Notes under the pieces: model-generated | What the model saw: only the letters and a program-made list of their open reading frames with translations | Told to the model about the DNA's origin: nothing | Databases searched by the model: none | Origin: Reyranella sp. | GTDB lineage: Bacteria > Pseudomonadota > Alphaproteobacteria > Reyranellales > Reyranellaceae | NCBI GenBank assembly: GCA_019750135.1 | Contig: JAIEOV010000058.1 | Coordinates: forward strand, 1 to 64,000 | Length of the DNA stretch: 64,000 nt | Direction: 5' to 3' | Translations under genes and position numbers: made by a program | In this document: positions 46,395 through 56,259 of the stretch, piece by piece | Position numbering within the stretch: the stretch's first letter is position 1 | Layout of the letters: each line of letters starts with the position of its first letter

Positions 46395-46532
46395 CTACTT
46401 GCGCTTGGCGGCGGCGGCCTTGGCGGGATTGGAATTGGCTGAGGCGAAGGGTGCGGTCGCAACGACGACCTTCGGCTTGTTCTGCTTGGGCTTCTTCATC
46501 TCGCGATTGCTGCGGCGGTGTTTCTGCGACAT
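46395..46532 (-). CDS. 45-aa basic hypothetical protein
   Basis: A small protein, MSQKHRRSNREMKKPKQNKP then an Ala-rich tail ending AAAAKRK. It is strongly basic and probably disordered, of a kind seen as conserved small proteins in Alphaproteobacteria. AGGGGA lies 4-5 nt before the ATG. It converges on the glucan synthase with a 1-nt gap. Confidence 0.6.
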   Translation of the reverse strand: MSQKHRRSNREMKKPKQNKPKVVVATAPFASANSNPAKAAAAKRK

Positions 46533-46634
46533 CGGATCCCCTCATAGGGCCATGCTGAGCGCGGAACACCCGCGGCCGCAGGGACCCTAGGCGCTTTGTC
46601 CCTGCGTGTACGATTTATCTCGCCGTCGAATCGT

Positions 46635-46775
46635 CTCCCTCCCCAGCAAAGCTGGGGAGGTGGCGCCGTCATACGGCGACGGCGGGGTCATGGGCATCAT
46701 CATTGATGCTTATGACCCCTCCGCCCGCTTCGCGGGCACCTCCCCATCGCGGAATCCGCGATGGGGAAGAATCCC
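46635..46775. repeat. Dispersed inverted repeat, CTCCCCAGC family
   Basis: Two hairpins bracket the element: CCTCCCCAGC-AAA-GCTGGGGAGG (46638-46660) and TCCCCATCGCGG-AAT-CCGCGATGGGGA (46741-46767). Between them GGGGTCAT (about 46690) pairs with ATGACCCC (about 46720). It fills the gap before the outer-membrane protein's end. The family is distinct from the CGTCATCCCGA and GGACCGCG repeats. Confidence 0.75.
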
Positions 46776-47411
46776 TTAGAAGTGATAGTTCACGCCAACC
46801 CGGATCAGGTTGTTGTTCGTGCTCTCGCTGGTCGTGCCGGGCAGCAACGACGTGCTCGGCGTGCCCATGTAGAGGTACTCCAGCTTCATCGACCAGCGAT
46901 CGGTGATGATGCCTTCTATGCCGCCGCCCGCGGTCCAGGTCCAGTAGTTGGAACTGATCGAGGCGAAGGGACCGTCGATGGTGCGCTGGCCCCACACCGC
47001 GCCGCCGGTGAGGTAGGGCATCACCGAACCCACCGGATAGCCGACGCGCGCACGCATGGTGCTGAACCAGGGCACGCGCTCGGTCGTGCTGAAGGGACCG
47101 GCGCCGCCGCCGCCGTTCACTCCGGCCGCAAACGTCGAGCCTTGGAAGTCGATCTCACCACCGAGGATCACGGGGCCGAGAAGATAGTTGTAGCCGGCCT
47201 GGGCGCCGCCGACGAAGCCGCTGCCCGTACCGGACAAGCCGGCGGGACCGGCCAGTCCGTTGAAGGAGGTGGCCGTGTTGCCGAACATGCCGCCGGCATT
47301 GAGACCGGCGTAGAAGCCGTTCCATGTCGGACTTGCTTGTTGTGCGGCGACCTGTGTCGTCGCCATCGCTGTCACCGCGACCGCCAGTCCGAGAGAAGCC
47401 CACTTGCGCAT
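46776..47411 (-). CDS. Outer-membrane beta-barrel protein (Omp25/OmpA-like porin)
   Basis: A 211-aa outer-membrane protein with signal peptide (LGLAVAVTAMATTQVAA) and an eight-stranded barrel pattern: WNGFYAGLNAGGMFGN, FVGGAQAGYNYLLG, ILGGEIDFQGS, TMRARVGYPVGSVMPYLTGG, WTAGGGIEGIITDRWSMKLE and the terminal Phe after VGVNYHF, recognised by the Bam machine. Start 47411 has GGAG seven bases upstream; upstream open frame to 47594 is ignored. Family: surface-antigen/Omp25-like. Confidence 0.9.
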   Translation of the reverse strand: MRKWASLGLAVAVTAMATTQVAAQQASPTWNGFYAGLNAGGMFGNTATSFNGLAGPAGLSGTGSGFVGGAQAGYNYLLGPVILGGEIDFQGSTFAAGVNGGGGAGPFSTTERVPWFSTMRARVGYPVGSVMPYLTGGAVWGQRTIDGPFASISSNYWTWTAGGGIEGIITDRWSMKLEYLYMGTPSTSLLPGTTSESTNNNLIRVGVNYHF

Positions 47412-47693
47412 TGACGTACTCCACGCCTGTTGAACTCCCCCATCGGCAGTACGGCACAAGTCGCGCGATCGTGCCTGTGGCAAGTGTGCGAACCCAACGT
47501 GAATCGAATCGGGCAGAATGAAGTCGCAGGATGGCGGAGAGTACGCATGCGATATGCAGGCGAGAGTACGATAGAAAAAATATTTAATATGCAACCAAAG
47601 GTTCGTGGCGATTCCAAACCACGCCGCAGACTGTTGACAAGTTCGAGCAAGAATTTCCCCGGCAGGCGCTGCCCGGCGCTACTGTGACAGGAC
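47412..47693. promoter_or_regulatory. Divergent region between the porin and recQ
   Basis: A 282-nt gap holding both promoters. It includes an AT-rich patch (about 47568-47600, ATAGAAAAAATATTTAAT), unusual for this GC-rich window, and a plus-strand TTGACA near 47634 with no good -10. No gene is supported. Confidence 0.35.
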
Positions 47694-49520
<1,827 letters not shown>

Positions 49521-49556
49521 ACCGAGAAGGGCCGATACGGGAGGGGTCCCCAGGCC

Positions 49557-49581
49557 GGAACCCCCACGCCGCGTGCGCGTT
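49557..49581 (+). promoter_or_regulatory. Candidate EcfG general-stress promoter
   Basis: GGAAC (49557-49561), a 16-nt spacer and CGTT (49578-49581) match the published alphaproteobacterial EcfG (PhyR-controlled) consensus GGAAC-N16/17-CGTT. It lies about 73 nt before the kaiC-like start and after the recQ stop, in correct orientation. Confidence 0.5.
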
Positions 49582-49653
49582 GAAAAGGGCGCGCTGCGGA
49601 GACTTGCCGCGCCGCTAAGCCCAGTGAGCGGGTAGTGAGGTGTGGAGAATCCG

Positions 49654-51141
49654 ATGAGCGGGGTAACCCCCAAAGCCCGGACCGGTGTGCCGGGCCTCGA
49701 CGATATTCTGATTGGCGGCCTGTCTGCCGGGCGCGTCTTCCTTCTGGAAGGCAGCCCCGGCACCGGCAAGACTACCATGGCGCTGAGCTTTCTGAGAGAA
49801 GGCGCCAAGGTGGGAGAAGAAGGTCTCTATATCACCCTGTCCGAGACCGAGCAGGAATTGCGCGCCGGCGCCGGGTCGCACGGTTGGACGCTCGACGACA
49901 AGATCAAGATCTTCGAAGTCGTGCCGCCGGAAAGTCTGCTCGATTCCGACCAGCAGCAGAGTCTGCTTTACTCGTCCGATCTCGAGCTCGGCGAGACGAC
50001 CAAGCTGATCTTTGACGCCGTCGAGCGCACCAAGGCGTCGCGAGTCGTGGTCGACTCGCTGTCGGAGATTCGGCTGCTCGCGCAGAGCTCGTTGCGCTAT
50101 CGACGGCAGATCCTGGCGCTGAAACACTACTTCGCCCGTCATGGCGCTACCGTTCTGCTGCTTGACGATCTGACCGCCGATACGACCGACAAGACCGTGC
50201 ACAGCGTCGCCGCTGGCGTCATTCGCCTCGAGGAGATGACCCCCGATTACGGTGCCGAGCGACGCCGGATGCGCGTCATCAAGTACCGCGCGCAGCCGTT
50301 CCGCGGCGGGTTTCACGATTTCATCATCCGCCACGGTGGTGCCGAGGTCTTCCCGCGCCTGGTGGCGGCCGAGCACCGGCGCGACTTCGTGCGCGGCCGC
50401 GTGAAGTCGGGCGTCGCAGGCATCGACGCCCTGCTGGGCGGCGGTATCGAGGCGGGTTCGAGCACCCTGCTGCTTGGCCCGACCGGCGCCGGCAAGAGCC
50501 TGGTCAGCCTGCAGTTCGTCGATCAGGCGATCCGCGACGGCGGAAAGGCTGCGATGTTCGTGTTCGACGAGGAATTGGGTCTGCTGTTCGAACGCGCCAA
50601 GCCGCTTGGTTTCGACCTTGCCGCCCTGCAAGCCAGCGGGCGACTGTCGGTCGTTCAGCTCGATGCCGCAGAGCTGTCACCGGGCGAGTTCGTGCAACGG
50701 GTGCGCGACAGCGTGCGCGACGACCGGGTCAAGGTGGTCGTGATCGACAGCCTCAACGGTTACCAGGCCGCGATGCCGCAAGAGAACTCGTTGATCCTGC
50801 ACATGCACGAGCTGTTGCAATACTGTAACCGAAGGGGCGTCTCGACCTTCCTCACGGTTGCGCAGCATGGATTGATGGGCGAGATGAAGACGCCGGTCGA
50901 TGTCACTTACCTTGCCGACTCCGTGATCCTGCTGCGCTTCTTCGAGGCCGAGGGGTCCGTGCGCCGCGCCATCTCGGTCATCAAGAAGCGTACCGGCAAG
51001 CACGAGGACACGATCCGCGAGTTCTGGATCGACAACGGCCTGCATATCGGCGAGCCCCTGTCGCAATTTCATGGTGTGCTACGCGGCACCCCGGCGCTTC
51101 CGGATGACCGCGCGCCCCCACGGCCTGGCCTGCACGGGTGA
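49654..51141 (+). CDS. KaiC-like circadian-clock-type ATPase (two KaiC domains)
   Basis: A 495-aa RecA/KaiC superfamily ATPase with two tandem domains. Domain 1 starts TGVPGLDDILIGGLSAG and has P-loop GSPGTGKT (33-40); domain 2 has the P-loop GPTGAGKS (about 274-281) and a Glu pair in FDEELGLLFERAK where KaiC has its catalytic Glu. The C-terminus is shorter than in cyanobacterial KaiC and lacks a clear phosphorylation Ser-Thr pair. ATG 49654 has GGAG upstream. No kaiA or kaiB gene is adjacent; the gene overlaps a histidine kinase gene by 4 nt (GTGA), which suggests they signal together. Confidence 0.92.
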   Translation: MSGVTPKARTGVPGLDDILIGGLSAGRVFLLEGSPGTGKTTMALSFLREGAKVGEEGLYITLSETEQELRAGAGSHGWTLDDKIKIFEVVPPESLLDSDQQQSLLYSSDLELGETTKLIFDAVERTKASRVVVDSLSEIRLLAQSSLRYRRQILALKHYFARHGATVLLLDDLTADTTDKTVHSVAAGVIRLEEMTPDYGAERRRMRVIKYRAQPFRGGFHDFIIRHGGAEVFPRLVAAEHRRDFVRGRVKSGVAGIDALLGGGIEAGSSTLLLGPTGAGKSLVSLQFVDQAIRDGGKAAMFVFDEELGLLFERAKPLGFDLAALQASGRLSVVQLDAAELSPGEFVQRVRDSVRDDRVKVVVIDSLNGYQAAMPQENSLILHMHELLQYCNRRGVSTFLTVAQHGLMGEMKTPVDVTYLADSVILLRFFEAEGSVRRAISVIKKRTGKHEDTIREFWIDNGLHIGEPLSQFHGVLRGTPALPDDRAPPRPGLHG

Positions 51142-52802
51142 CCCTCACCGCCCCCCAACGACCGCTGTGCGCTCTCGTCCTCGCGCCGCGCGGCCGCGAC
51201 GCCGCCGTCGCCACCTCGCTGATCGAGCAGGCAGGTATGGAGAGCCATGCCTGCCGCGACGTCGTCGAACTGGCCGAGGCCCTCGGCGACCAAACGGCCT
51301 TCGTCCTGATAACGGAAGAGGCGATCCGCACCGCCGATCTCAAGCCTCTGACGGCATGGCTGGCAGCGCAGCCGGCCTGGTCGGATTTGCCCTTCGTCCT
51401 GGTGACGGATCACGGCGGCGGGCCGGAACGCAACCCTATCGCAGCGCGCTGGCTGGAGGCGTTGGGCAACGTCTCCTTCATCGAACGGCCGTTCCATCCG
51501 ACGACGCTGGTCAGCTTGGTGCGGGCGATGGTCAAAGGCCGCCGCCGCCAACTCGAGACGCGCTCGTTGCTCGAGGACCTGCGACAGGGCGAGCTGCGCC
51601 TGCAGCAGCGGGTCGAGGAGCGCACTGCACAGCTGCAGCATGCCCACGACGAACTGCTGGCGCACGTCGCCGAACGCGCTCGCACCGAGGAGCAGCTGCG
51701 CCAGCTGCAAAAGCTGGAATCGATCGGCCAGCTGACTGGCGGCGTGGCGCATGACTTCAACAACCTCCTGACCGCGGTGCTGGGCAATCTGGAGCTGTTG
51801 CGCAAGCGCCTGCCATCCAATCCGGCGATTGACCGACTGATCGACGGGGCTACCCAGGGTGCACAGCGTGGCGCGGCCTTGACGCAACGCCTGCTGGCCT
51901 TCGCCCGTCGCCAGGCGCTACAGCCCAAGCCCACCGACCTCGCCGAGCTGGTCCGCGGCATGGACGACCTGCTGCGTCGCTCGCTGGGGCCATCGATCGC
52001 CATCGAGTTCGACCTGCCGGCCGGACTGCCGCCTGCGCTCGCCGACCAGAACCAGATCGAGCTCGCCCTGCTCAATCTTGCGGTCAATGCCCGTGACGCC
52101 ATGCCGGACGGCGGCAAGCTGGAAATCGCCCTCAGGCTGGAGCACGTGCCGGCAGCCGGCGATCTCGCGGCCGGCAAGTACGTGCGGCTGTGTGTGTCGG
52201 ACAGCGGTTGCGGCATGGATCCGCAGACGCTGAGCCGGGCCATCGAGCCGTTCTTCTCGACCAAGGAGGTCGGCAAGGGCACAGGCCTCGGCCTGTCGAT
52301 GATCCATGGGCTGGCGCTGCAGCTCAAAGGCGCTTTACGGCTCTACAGCGAACCGGGTCGTGGCACGCGCGCCGAGCTCTGGCTGCCGGTGGCGAACGGC
52401 AAGGCGCATGCCACGCCTGCCCAGGTCGAGACTGCGACGGACGTGAGCAAGCGCCGCCTGACGCTGTTGCTCGTCGACGACGATTTCCTGATCAGCCTCA
52501 GCACCGCGGCGCTGCTCGAGGATCTCGGCCACGAAGTGGTCAAGGCCTCGTCCGGCGCGACGGCGCTGGAGGTGCTGGAGAGCGGCAAGCCGGTCGATCT
52601 CATGATCACCGATTACGCCATGCCGGGCATGACCGGCGTGCAGCTCGCCGAGGCAGCCCGCAAGCTCCGCCCCGGCCTGCCGATCCTGCTGGCGACCGGC
52701 TATGCCGACCTGCCGGCACGCACCAAGCTGGATCTGCCACGCCTGTCCAAGCCCTATCAGCAGAGGCAGCTTGCCGAACGCATCACGTCATTGGTTGGCT
52801 GA
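51138..52802 (+). CDS. Hybrid sensor histidine kinase with pseudo-receiver and C-terminal receiver
   Basis: A 554-aa cytoplasmic signalling protein with no membrane span. Residues 1-130 look like a receiver fold without the phospho-accepting Asp (FVLITEEAIR at the expected place). A coiled coil (about 135-195) leads to a HisKA H-box GGVAHDFNNLL (His near 203), then ATPase motifs NLAVNARDAMP (N-box), SDSGCGMD and GKGTGLGLSMIHG. A complete receiver ends the protein (LLVDDDF; Asp near 492 in LMITDYAMPGMTG). It overlaps the kaiC-like gene, its likely partner. Output is unknown, as no DNA-binding domain is present. Confidence 0.93.
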   Translation: MTLTAPQRPLCALVLAPRGRDAAVATSLIEQAGMESHACRDVVELAEALGDQTAFVLITEEAIRTADLKPLTAWLAAQPAWSDLPFVLVTDHGGGPERNPIAARWLEALGNVSFIERPFHPTTLVSLVRAMVKGRRRQLETRSLLEDLRQGELRLQQRVEERTAQLQHAHDELLAHVAERARTEEQLRQLQKLESIGQLTGGVAHDFNNLLTAVLGNLELLRKRLPSNPAIDRLIDGATQGAQRGAALTQRLLAFARRQALQPKPTDLAELVRGMDDLLRRSLGPSIAIEFDLPAGLPPALADQNQIELALLNLAVNARDAMPDGGKLEIALRLEHVPAAGDLAAGKYVRLCVSDSGCGMDPQTLSRAIEPFFSTKEVGKGTGLGLSMIHGLALQLKGALRLYSEPGRGTRAELWLPVANGKAHATPAQVETATDVSKRRLTLLLVDDDFLISLSTAALLEDLGHEVVKASSGATALEVLESGKPVDLMITDYAMPGMTGVQLAEAARKLRPGLPILLATGYADLPARTKLDLPRLSKPYQQRQLAERITSLVG

Positions 52803-53181
52803 ACGGCATCAATTGCCGCAAGCGCTTGTCGCGCAGCCACAGGCCACCCCACAGGAGCAGCCCGAGATACACCCCGAACAGCGTGTGGCTGAACAGCGGA
52901 TGGTCGAGCCGGAGATGGGTGGCGATCGCGCCGCCCATCACGCCGGTCAGCAGCACCGCGCCCAGCAGCGACGTGCGCGGCCAGGCATAGAGGGCGGTGC
53001 AGGCCAGCGTCACGACGCCGATGAAGCGGGCAAAGGAGACGCTGGTCGGATAACCGAGCTCGCGCATGCTGTCGGTGACCGCCTGGATCGGCACCAGCTT
53101 GATCGCGCCATCGACGGTCAGGAACAGGATGACGAGGCCGCTCAGCACGCGGCCCGTCCAGAGAGCGGCCTTGCCGTTCAT
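52783..53181 (-). CDS. DoxX family membrane protein
   Basis: A 132-aa protein with four spans: VLSGLVILFLTVDGAIKLV, FARFIGVVTLACTALYAW, LLGAVLLTGVMGGAIATHL and FGVYLGLLLWGGLWL. LGYP after the first span matches DoxX-like small proteins. It starts 2 nt after the VOC gene's stop, so the two form one transcript, and it overlaps the histidine kinase's end by 20 nt in convergent orientation. Redox or envelope function is inferred from family only. Confidence 0.85.
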   Translation of the reverse strand: MNGKAALWTGRVLSGLVILFLTVDGAIKLVPIQAVTDSMRELGYPTSVSFARFIGVVTLACTALYAWPRTSLLGAVLLTGVMGGAIATHLRLDHPLFSHTLFGVYLGLLLWGGLWLRDKRLRQLMPFSQPMT

Positions 53182-53183
53182 GG

Positions 53184-53591
53184 TCAGCTCTTCGTGATGG
53201 TCGTGCCGACCGACCAGCGCACGCCGAACGGGTCGCGGAACTGGCCGTAGCGGTCGCCCCAGAACATGTCGGTGGGCGGCATCAGCGGCTCGGCGCCGGC
53301 CTCGATCGCACGCTTCCACCAGGCATCGGCGTCGTCGACCTGCAGGTGCAGGGTGTAGCCGCCCTGGGTCTCCAGCGGATGGCCATGGTCGGGGAAGGCG
53401 TCGGCCAGCATCAGCGAGCCGCCGTTGACCAGGAGATGGATATGCATGTAGCGGCCCTTGTCGTCGGGCGGCATGCGCAGCACTTCGGTGGCAGCCAACG
53501 CCTTGACGTAGAAATCGGCCGCTTTGCTGGCACTGCTGACACCGAGATAGGGCGCGACACCGCCGAGGACCGGGGGAAGGGACTGAGTCAT
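53184..53591 (-). CDS. VOC family (glyoxalase/PhnB-like) protein
   Basis: A 135-aa vicinal-oxygen-chelate fold protein of PhnB/3-demethylubiquinone-like type. Motifs are VAPYLGVSSASKAADFY, HIHLLVNGGSLMLADAFP, LHLQVDDADAWWKRA and DRYGQFRDPFGVRWSVG, which include paired His and Glu/Gln positions of the metal site. It has its own candidate ECF42 promoter and GGAG at the ATG. VOC genes are frequent neighbours of ECF42 sigma factors. Confidence 0.9.
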   Translation of the reverse strand: MTQSLPPVLGGVAPYLGVSSASKAADFYVKALAATEVLRMPPDDKGRYMHIHLLVNGGSLMLADAFPDHGHPLETQGGYTLHLQVDDADAWWKRAIEAGAEPLMPPTDMFWGDRYGQFRDPFGVRWSVGTTITKS

Positions 53592-53620
53592 GAGAGTCTC
53601 CGTTCGTTGGATGCCCCAAG

Positions 53621-53647
53621 GACGAACGGGCAGCGCATGAGCCGACA
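53621..53647 (-). promoter_or_regulatory. Candidate ECF42 promoter of the VOC-DoxX unit
   Basis: Minus strand TGTCGG (53642-53647), 17-nt spacer and CGTC (53621-53624, within GTTCGTCC). It precedes the VOC gene by about 30 nt. It is a near-copy of the site at 55328-55354: same -35, same spacing and same GTTCGTCC end. Confidence 0.6.
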
Positions 53648-53666
53648 GCTCCCGCAAAACTTTTTG

Positions 53667-54914
53667 CTAGGCGCTTTCCTTGTCGAGATGATCGAGATGC
53701 TGGCGGATGTGCGCGGCTTGCGCCGGCGTGTTGGCCAGTGCGATCGCGCGGTCGAAGGCCGCGCGCGCCTCGGCGCGGCGGTCGAGCTGCTGCAGCAGGG
53801 CGCCCTTGACGCCGTGGAAGTAGAAATAGTTCGCGAGCTTTGGCCCGAGCGGCTCGACCATCTCCAGCGCCGCCGCCGGCCCGCGCACCTTGTTGACCGC
53901 GACGGCGCGGTTCAGCGTCACCACGGGCGATGGTTGCAGGCGTTCGAGGTTGGCATAGAGCAGGTCGATCTGCGCCCAGTCGGTATCCTCGGCCCGCTTC
54001 GCGCGGGCATGCAGGGCGGCGATGGCGGCCTGGACCTGGTAGGGGCCGGGACGGCGGTGGCGCATGGCCTTGTCGATCAGCGCCAGCCCCTCGGCGATGC
54101 GGCTGCCGTCCCACCGGCCGCGGTCCTGGTCCTCGAGCAGGATGAGGGCACCTTCGTCGTCGAAGCGGGCCGCCGCGCGCGCCTGCTGCAGCAGCATCAG
54201 GGCCATCAGCCCCATCACCTCGGGCTCCTGCGGGAACACGCGCAGCAGCAGCCGGGCCAGCCAGATGCCTTCGTCGGCCAGCGTGCCGCGCGTCGTCGCC
54301 TCCTCGCTGCGCGCCGAATAGCCCTCGTTGAACACCAGGTAGATCATGGCCGACACGGTCGCGAGCCGCTCTGCCCGCTCGACCGCGCCCGGCGTCTCGA
54401 ACGGCAGGCCGGCGTCGCCGACGCGCGCCTTGGCGCGGGTGATGCGCTGCTCCATCGCCGCCTCGCCAACCAGGAAGGCGCGCGCGATCTGCCGGACCGA
54501 CAGGCCGCAGACGATGCGCAGCGCCAGCGCGATCTGTTGCGTCGCCGGCAGGTCGGGATGGCAGCAGACGAACAGCAGGCGCAGGATGTCGTCGCGGTAC
54601 TGCTCGCCGTCGAGACGGTCGGCCAGCTCGCTTTCGGCGTCGCCCAAGTCGGAGATTGCCGCCTCGTCGGGCAGCGCCACCTGCTTGGCGCGGCGGCGCA
54701 CGTCGTCCATCGCCGCGTTGCGGCCGACGAAGATCAGCCACGCCGCGGCGTCACGCGGCGGCCCGTTCTGCGGCCAGGTCTTCAGCGCCCGCAGGCAGGC
54801 TTCCTGGAATGCCTCCTCGGCCGTATCGAGATCGCGGAAATAGCGCAGCAGCGCCCCCACTGCCTGGGGCCGCGCGGCGGTCAGGACCGCGTCGATCCAG
54901 CCGATGTCGTTCAC
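53667..54914 (-). CDS. ECF42-type RNA polymerase sigma factor with C-terminal extension
   Basis: A 415-aa extracytoplasmic-function sigma factor, more than twice the normal ECF length. Sigma2 spans about 15-78 (LDTAEEAFQEACLRALKTWP; AAWLIFVGRNAAMDDVRRR) and sigma4 about 125-170 (LALRIVCGLSVRQIARAFL). The rest is a TPR-like extension with the IYLVFNEGYSA motif known from ECF42/YCII-associated sigma factors and VVTLNRAVAVNKV. It overlaps the YCII gene by 4 nt. No anti-sigma factor is present; control may lie in the extension. Confidence 0.93.
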   Translation of the reverse strand: MNDIGWIDAVLTAARPQAVGALLRYFRDLDTAEEAFQEACLRALKTWPQNGPPRDAAAWLIFVGRNAAMDDVRRRAKQVALPDEAAISDLGDAESELADRLDGEQYRDDILRLLFVCCHPDLPATQQIALALRIVCGLSVRQIARAFLVGEAAMEQRITRAKARVGDAGLPFETPGAVERAERLATVSAMIYLVFNEGYSARSEEATTRGTLADEGIWLARLLLRVFPQEPEVMGLMALMLLQQARAAARFDDEGALILLEDQDRGRWDGSRIAEGLALIDKAMRHRRPGPYQVQAAIAALHARAKRAEDTDWAQIDLLYANLERLQPSPVVTLNRAVAVNKVRGPAAALEMVEPLGPKLANYFYFHGVKGALLQQLDRRAEARAAFDRAIALANTPAQAAHIRQHLDHLDKESA

Positions 54915-55303
54915 GCCGCCGGCTTTCGTTCGATCGGGAGCTGGTGGTCATGCAGCTCCGCCACCGGCCGGATCTCGTAGCTGCCGGTGCCGGGGTTGGC
55001 GACGGCCAGCTCCTTGGCCGTCTCGATCGCCTGATCGAGCGAGGCGCAATCGACGATGTAGAAGCCCAGCAGCTGCTCCTTGGTCTCGGCGAAGGGCCCG
55101 TCGATCACCAGGTTCTCGCCGCGGCTCTTCCGCAGCGTGGTGGCGGCGGTGGTCGGCAGCAGCCGGGCGACCGGGCCCAGTCGGCCCTGCCTGGCGAGCT
55201 TGTCGTTGACGACATGCAGCTTCGCCATGGTCTCATCGTGATACTGCTTGGACCACGCGCCGACGGCGGCCTCGGAGTTGTAGCAAAGGATGGCGTAAAG
55301 CAT
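54911..55303 (-). CDS. YCII/DGPF domain protein
   Basis: A 130-aa dimeric ferredoxin-like fold protein of the YCII-related/DGPF family. It has MLYAILCYNSEAA, LVIDGPFAETKEQLLGFYIV with the DGPF signature, and VANPGTGSYEIRPV. It is first in the operon with the ECF42 sigma gene (4-nt overlap). DGPF proteins are hallmark partners of ECF42; their biochemical role is not established. Confidence 0.93.
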   Translation of the reverse strand: MLYAILCYNSEAAVGAWSKQYHDETMAKLHVVNDKLARQGRLGPVARLLPTTAATTLRKSRGENLVIDGPFAETKEQLLGFYIVDCASLDQAIETAKELAVANPGTGSYEIRPVAELHDHQLPIERKPAA

Positions 55304-55327
55304 CGAAAATCCTCGATTTTGCCTAGG

Positions 55328-55354
55328 ACGAACGAAAAGGGCCGATTCCGACAA
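55328..55354 (-). promoter_or_regulatory. Candidate ECF42 promoter of the YCII-sigma operon
   Basis: Minus strand TGTCGG (55349-55354), 17-nt spacer and CGTC (55328-55331, within GTTCGTCC), about 25 nt before the YCII start. It matches my recollection of the ECF42 target (TGTCGA-like -35 with a CGTC-type -10) and is shared with the site at 53621-53647, so the sigma factor may drive its own operon. Confidence 0.6.
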
Positions 55355-55376
55355 CCGCCGGCGGGAATTTTCGCGG

Positions 55377-56243
55377 CTAGTCCGCGTTGGAGGAGATCGG
55401 ATTGGCGAAAGGCGTGCCGGCCTTGAGGATGCGATAGCGGCCGTCCCGGATCTCGGCGGCGGTGACGATCCCGGTGCGGGCGCTGCCGCCGTCCAGCCCC
55501 AGCCGATCACCCTCGAACAAATGCGGGTCTTCCATGCCGCTGATCTCGCGGTGCTTGTCGGGCGGCGTGTGGCCGTGCACCACCAGGGTGCCCTTGAAGC
55601 CCGCCTTCCAGTCGAGGAAGCCATGGTTGATCCAGGCCCAGCGCGCCTCGGTGAAGATGGTCCAGGGCCTGCTCAGGAACTCGTCAGGATCGGCGTGCGG
55701 ATCGAGCCCGCCATGGACGAACAGCGTGTTGCCGAGCCGCACGTGGCTGCGCATGCCCCACAGGCGATGGATGACCGCCTCGCCCAGCGCGGCCTTGAGC
55801 AGCGCCTGGTCGGGCCGGGCACCGCGCTGTCGGGCGCGGGCGCGCATCTGCTCCAGCGACTTGTCGCCGCCCATGCGCTTGGAGAGCCACATCGCCTCGG
55901 CCTTGTGGGCGTGCGGACCGCCGATGACGGTGAGCAGCATCATGATTTCGTGGTTGCCCATCAGGCGATCGACATGGTCGACGCCGTGCGCTTCCTCGCT
56001 CGCCGCCCATTGCTCGAGCACACTGACGCTATCGGGCCCTCGATTGATCATGTCGCCGAGATAGACCAGGCGGCGCCTGCCGGCAGCCTCGCTGGCAAGC
56101 CGGGCGATCGTATCGAGCAGCGCGCGCAGTTCGGCGGCACAGCCGTGCACGTCGCCGATCGCGAACACGGTCTCGCCGCCCAATTCGAACGGGGCGGGCT
56201 TCCATTCGGAGATCTCGACGGGCAGCGCGACGGCGGCGTCCAT
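55377..56243 (-). CDS. Metallophosphoesterase (PPP-family phosphatase)
   Basis: A 288-aa calcineurin-like phosphoesterase related to bacterial Ser/Thr phosphatases and ApaH. Metal-site motifs are FAIGDVHGCAAE (GDxHG), YLGDMINRGPDS (GDxxxRG), LMGNHE, FVHGGLDPHAD and VVHGHTP. It would hydrolyse phosphoprotein or nucleotide substrates. It lies downstream of the MscS gene by 16 nt on the same strand. Confidence 0.92.
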   Translation of the reverse strand: MDAAVALPVEISEWKPAPFELGGETVFAIGDVHGCAAELRALLDTIARLASEAAGRRRLVYLGDMINRGPDSVSVLEQWAASEEAHGVDHVDRLMGNHEIMMLLTVIGGPHAHKAEAMWLSKRMGGDKSLEQMRARARQRGARPDQALLKAALGEAVIHRLWGMRSHVRLGNTLFVHGGLDPHADPDEFLSRPWTIFTEARWAWINHGFLDWKAGFKGTLVVHGHTPPDKHREISGMEDPHLFEGDRLGLDGGSARTGIVTAAEIRDGRYRILKAGTPFANPISSNAD

Positions 56244-56259
56244 GCCGCCAATGCTAGAC

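Noticed and set aside
52783..54741. A 652-codon minus-strand frame
   Set aside because: It merges the DoxX gene with the out-of-frame shadow of the VOC and sigma genes; no domain spans it.
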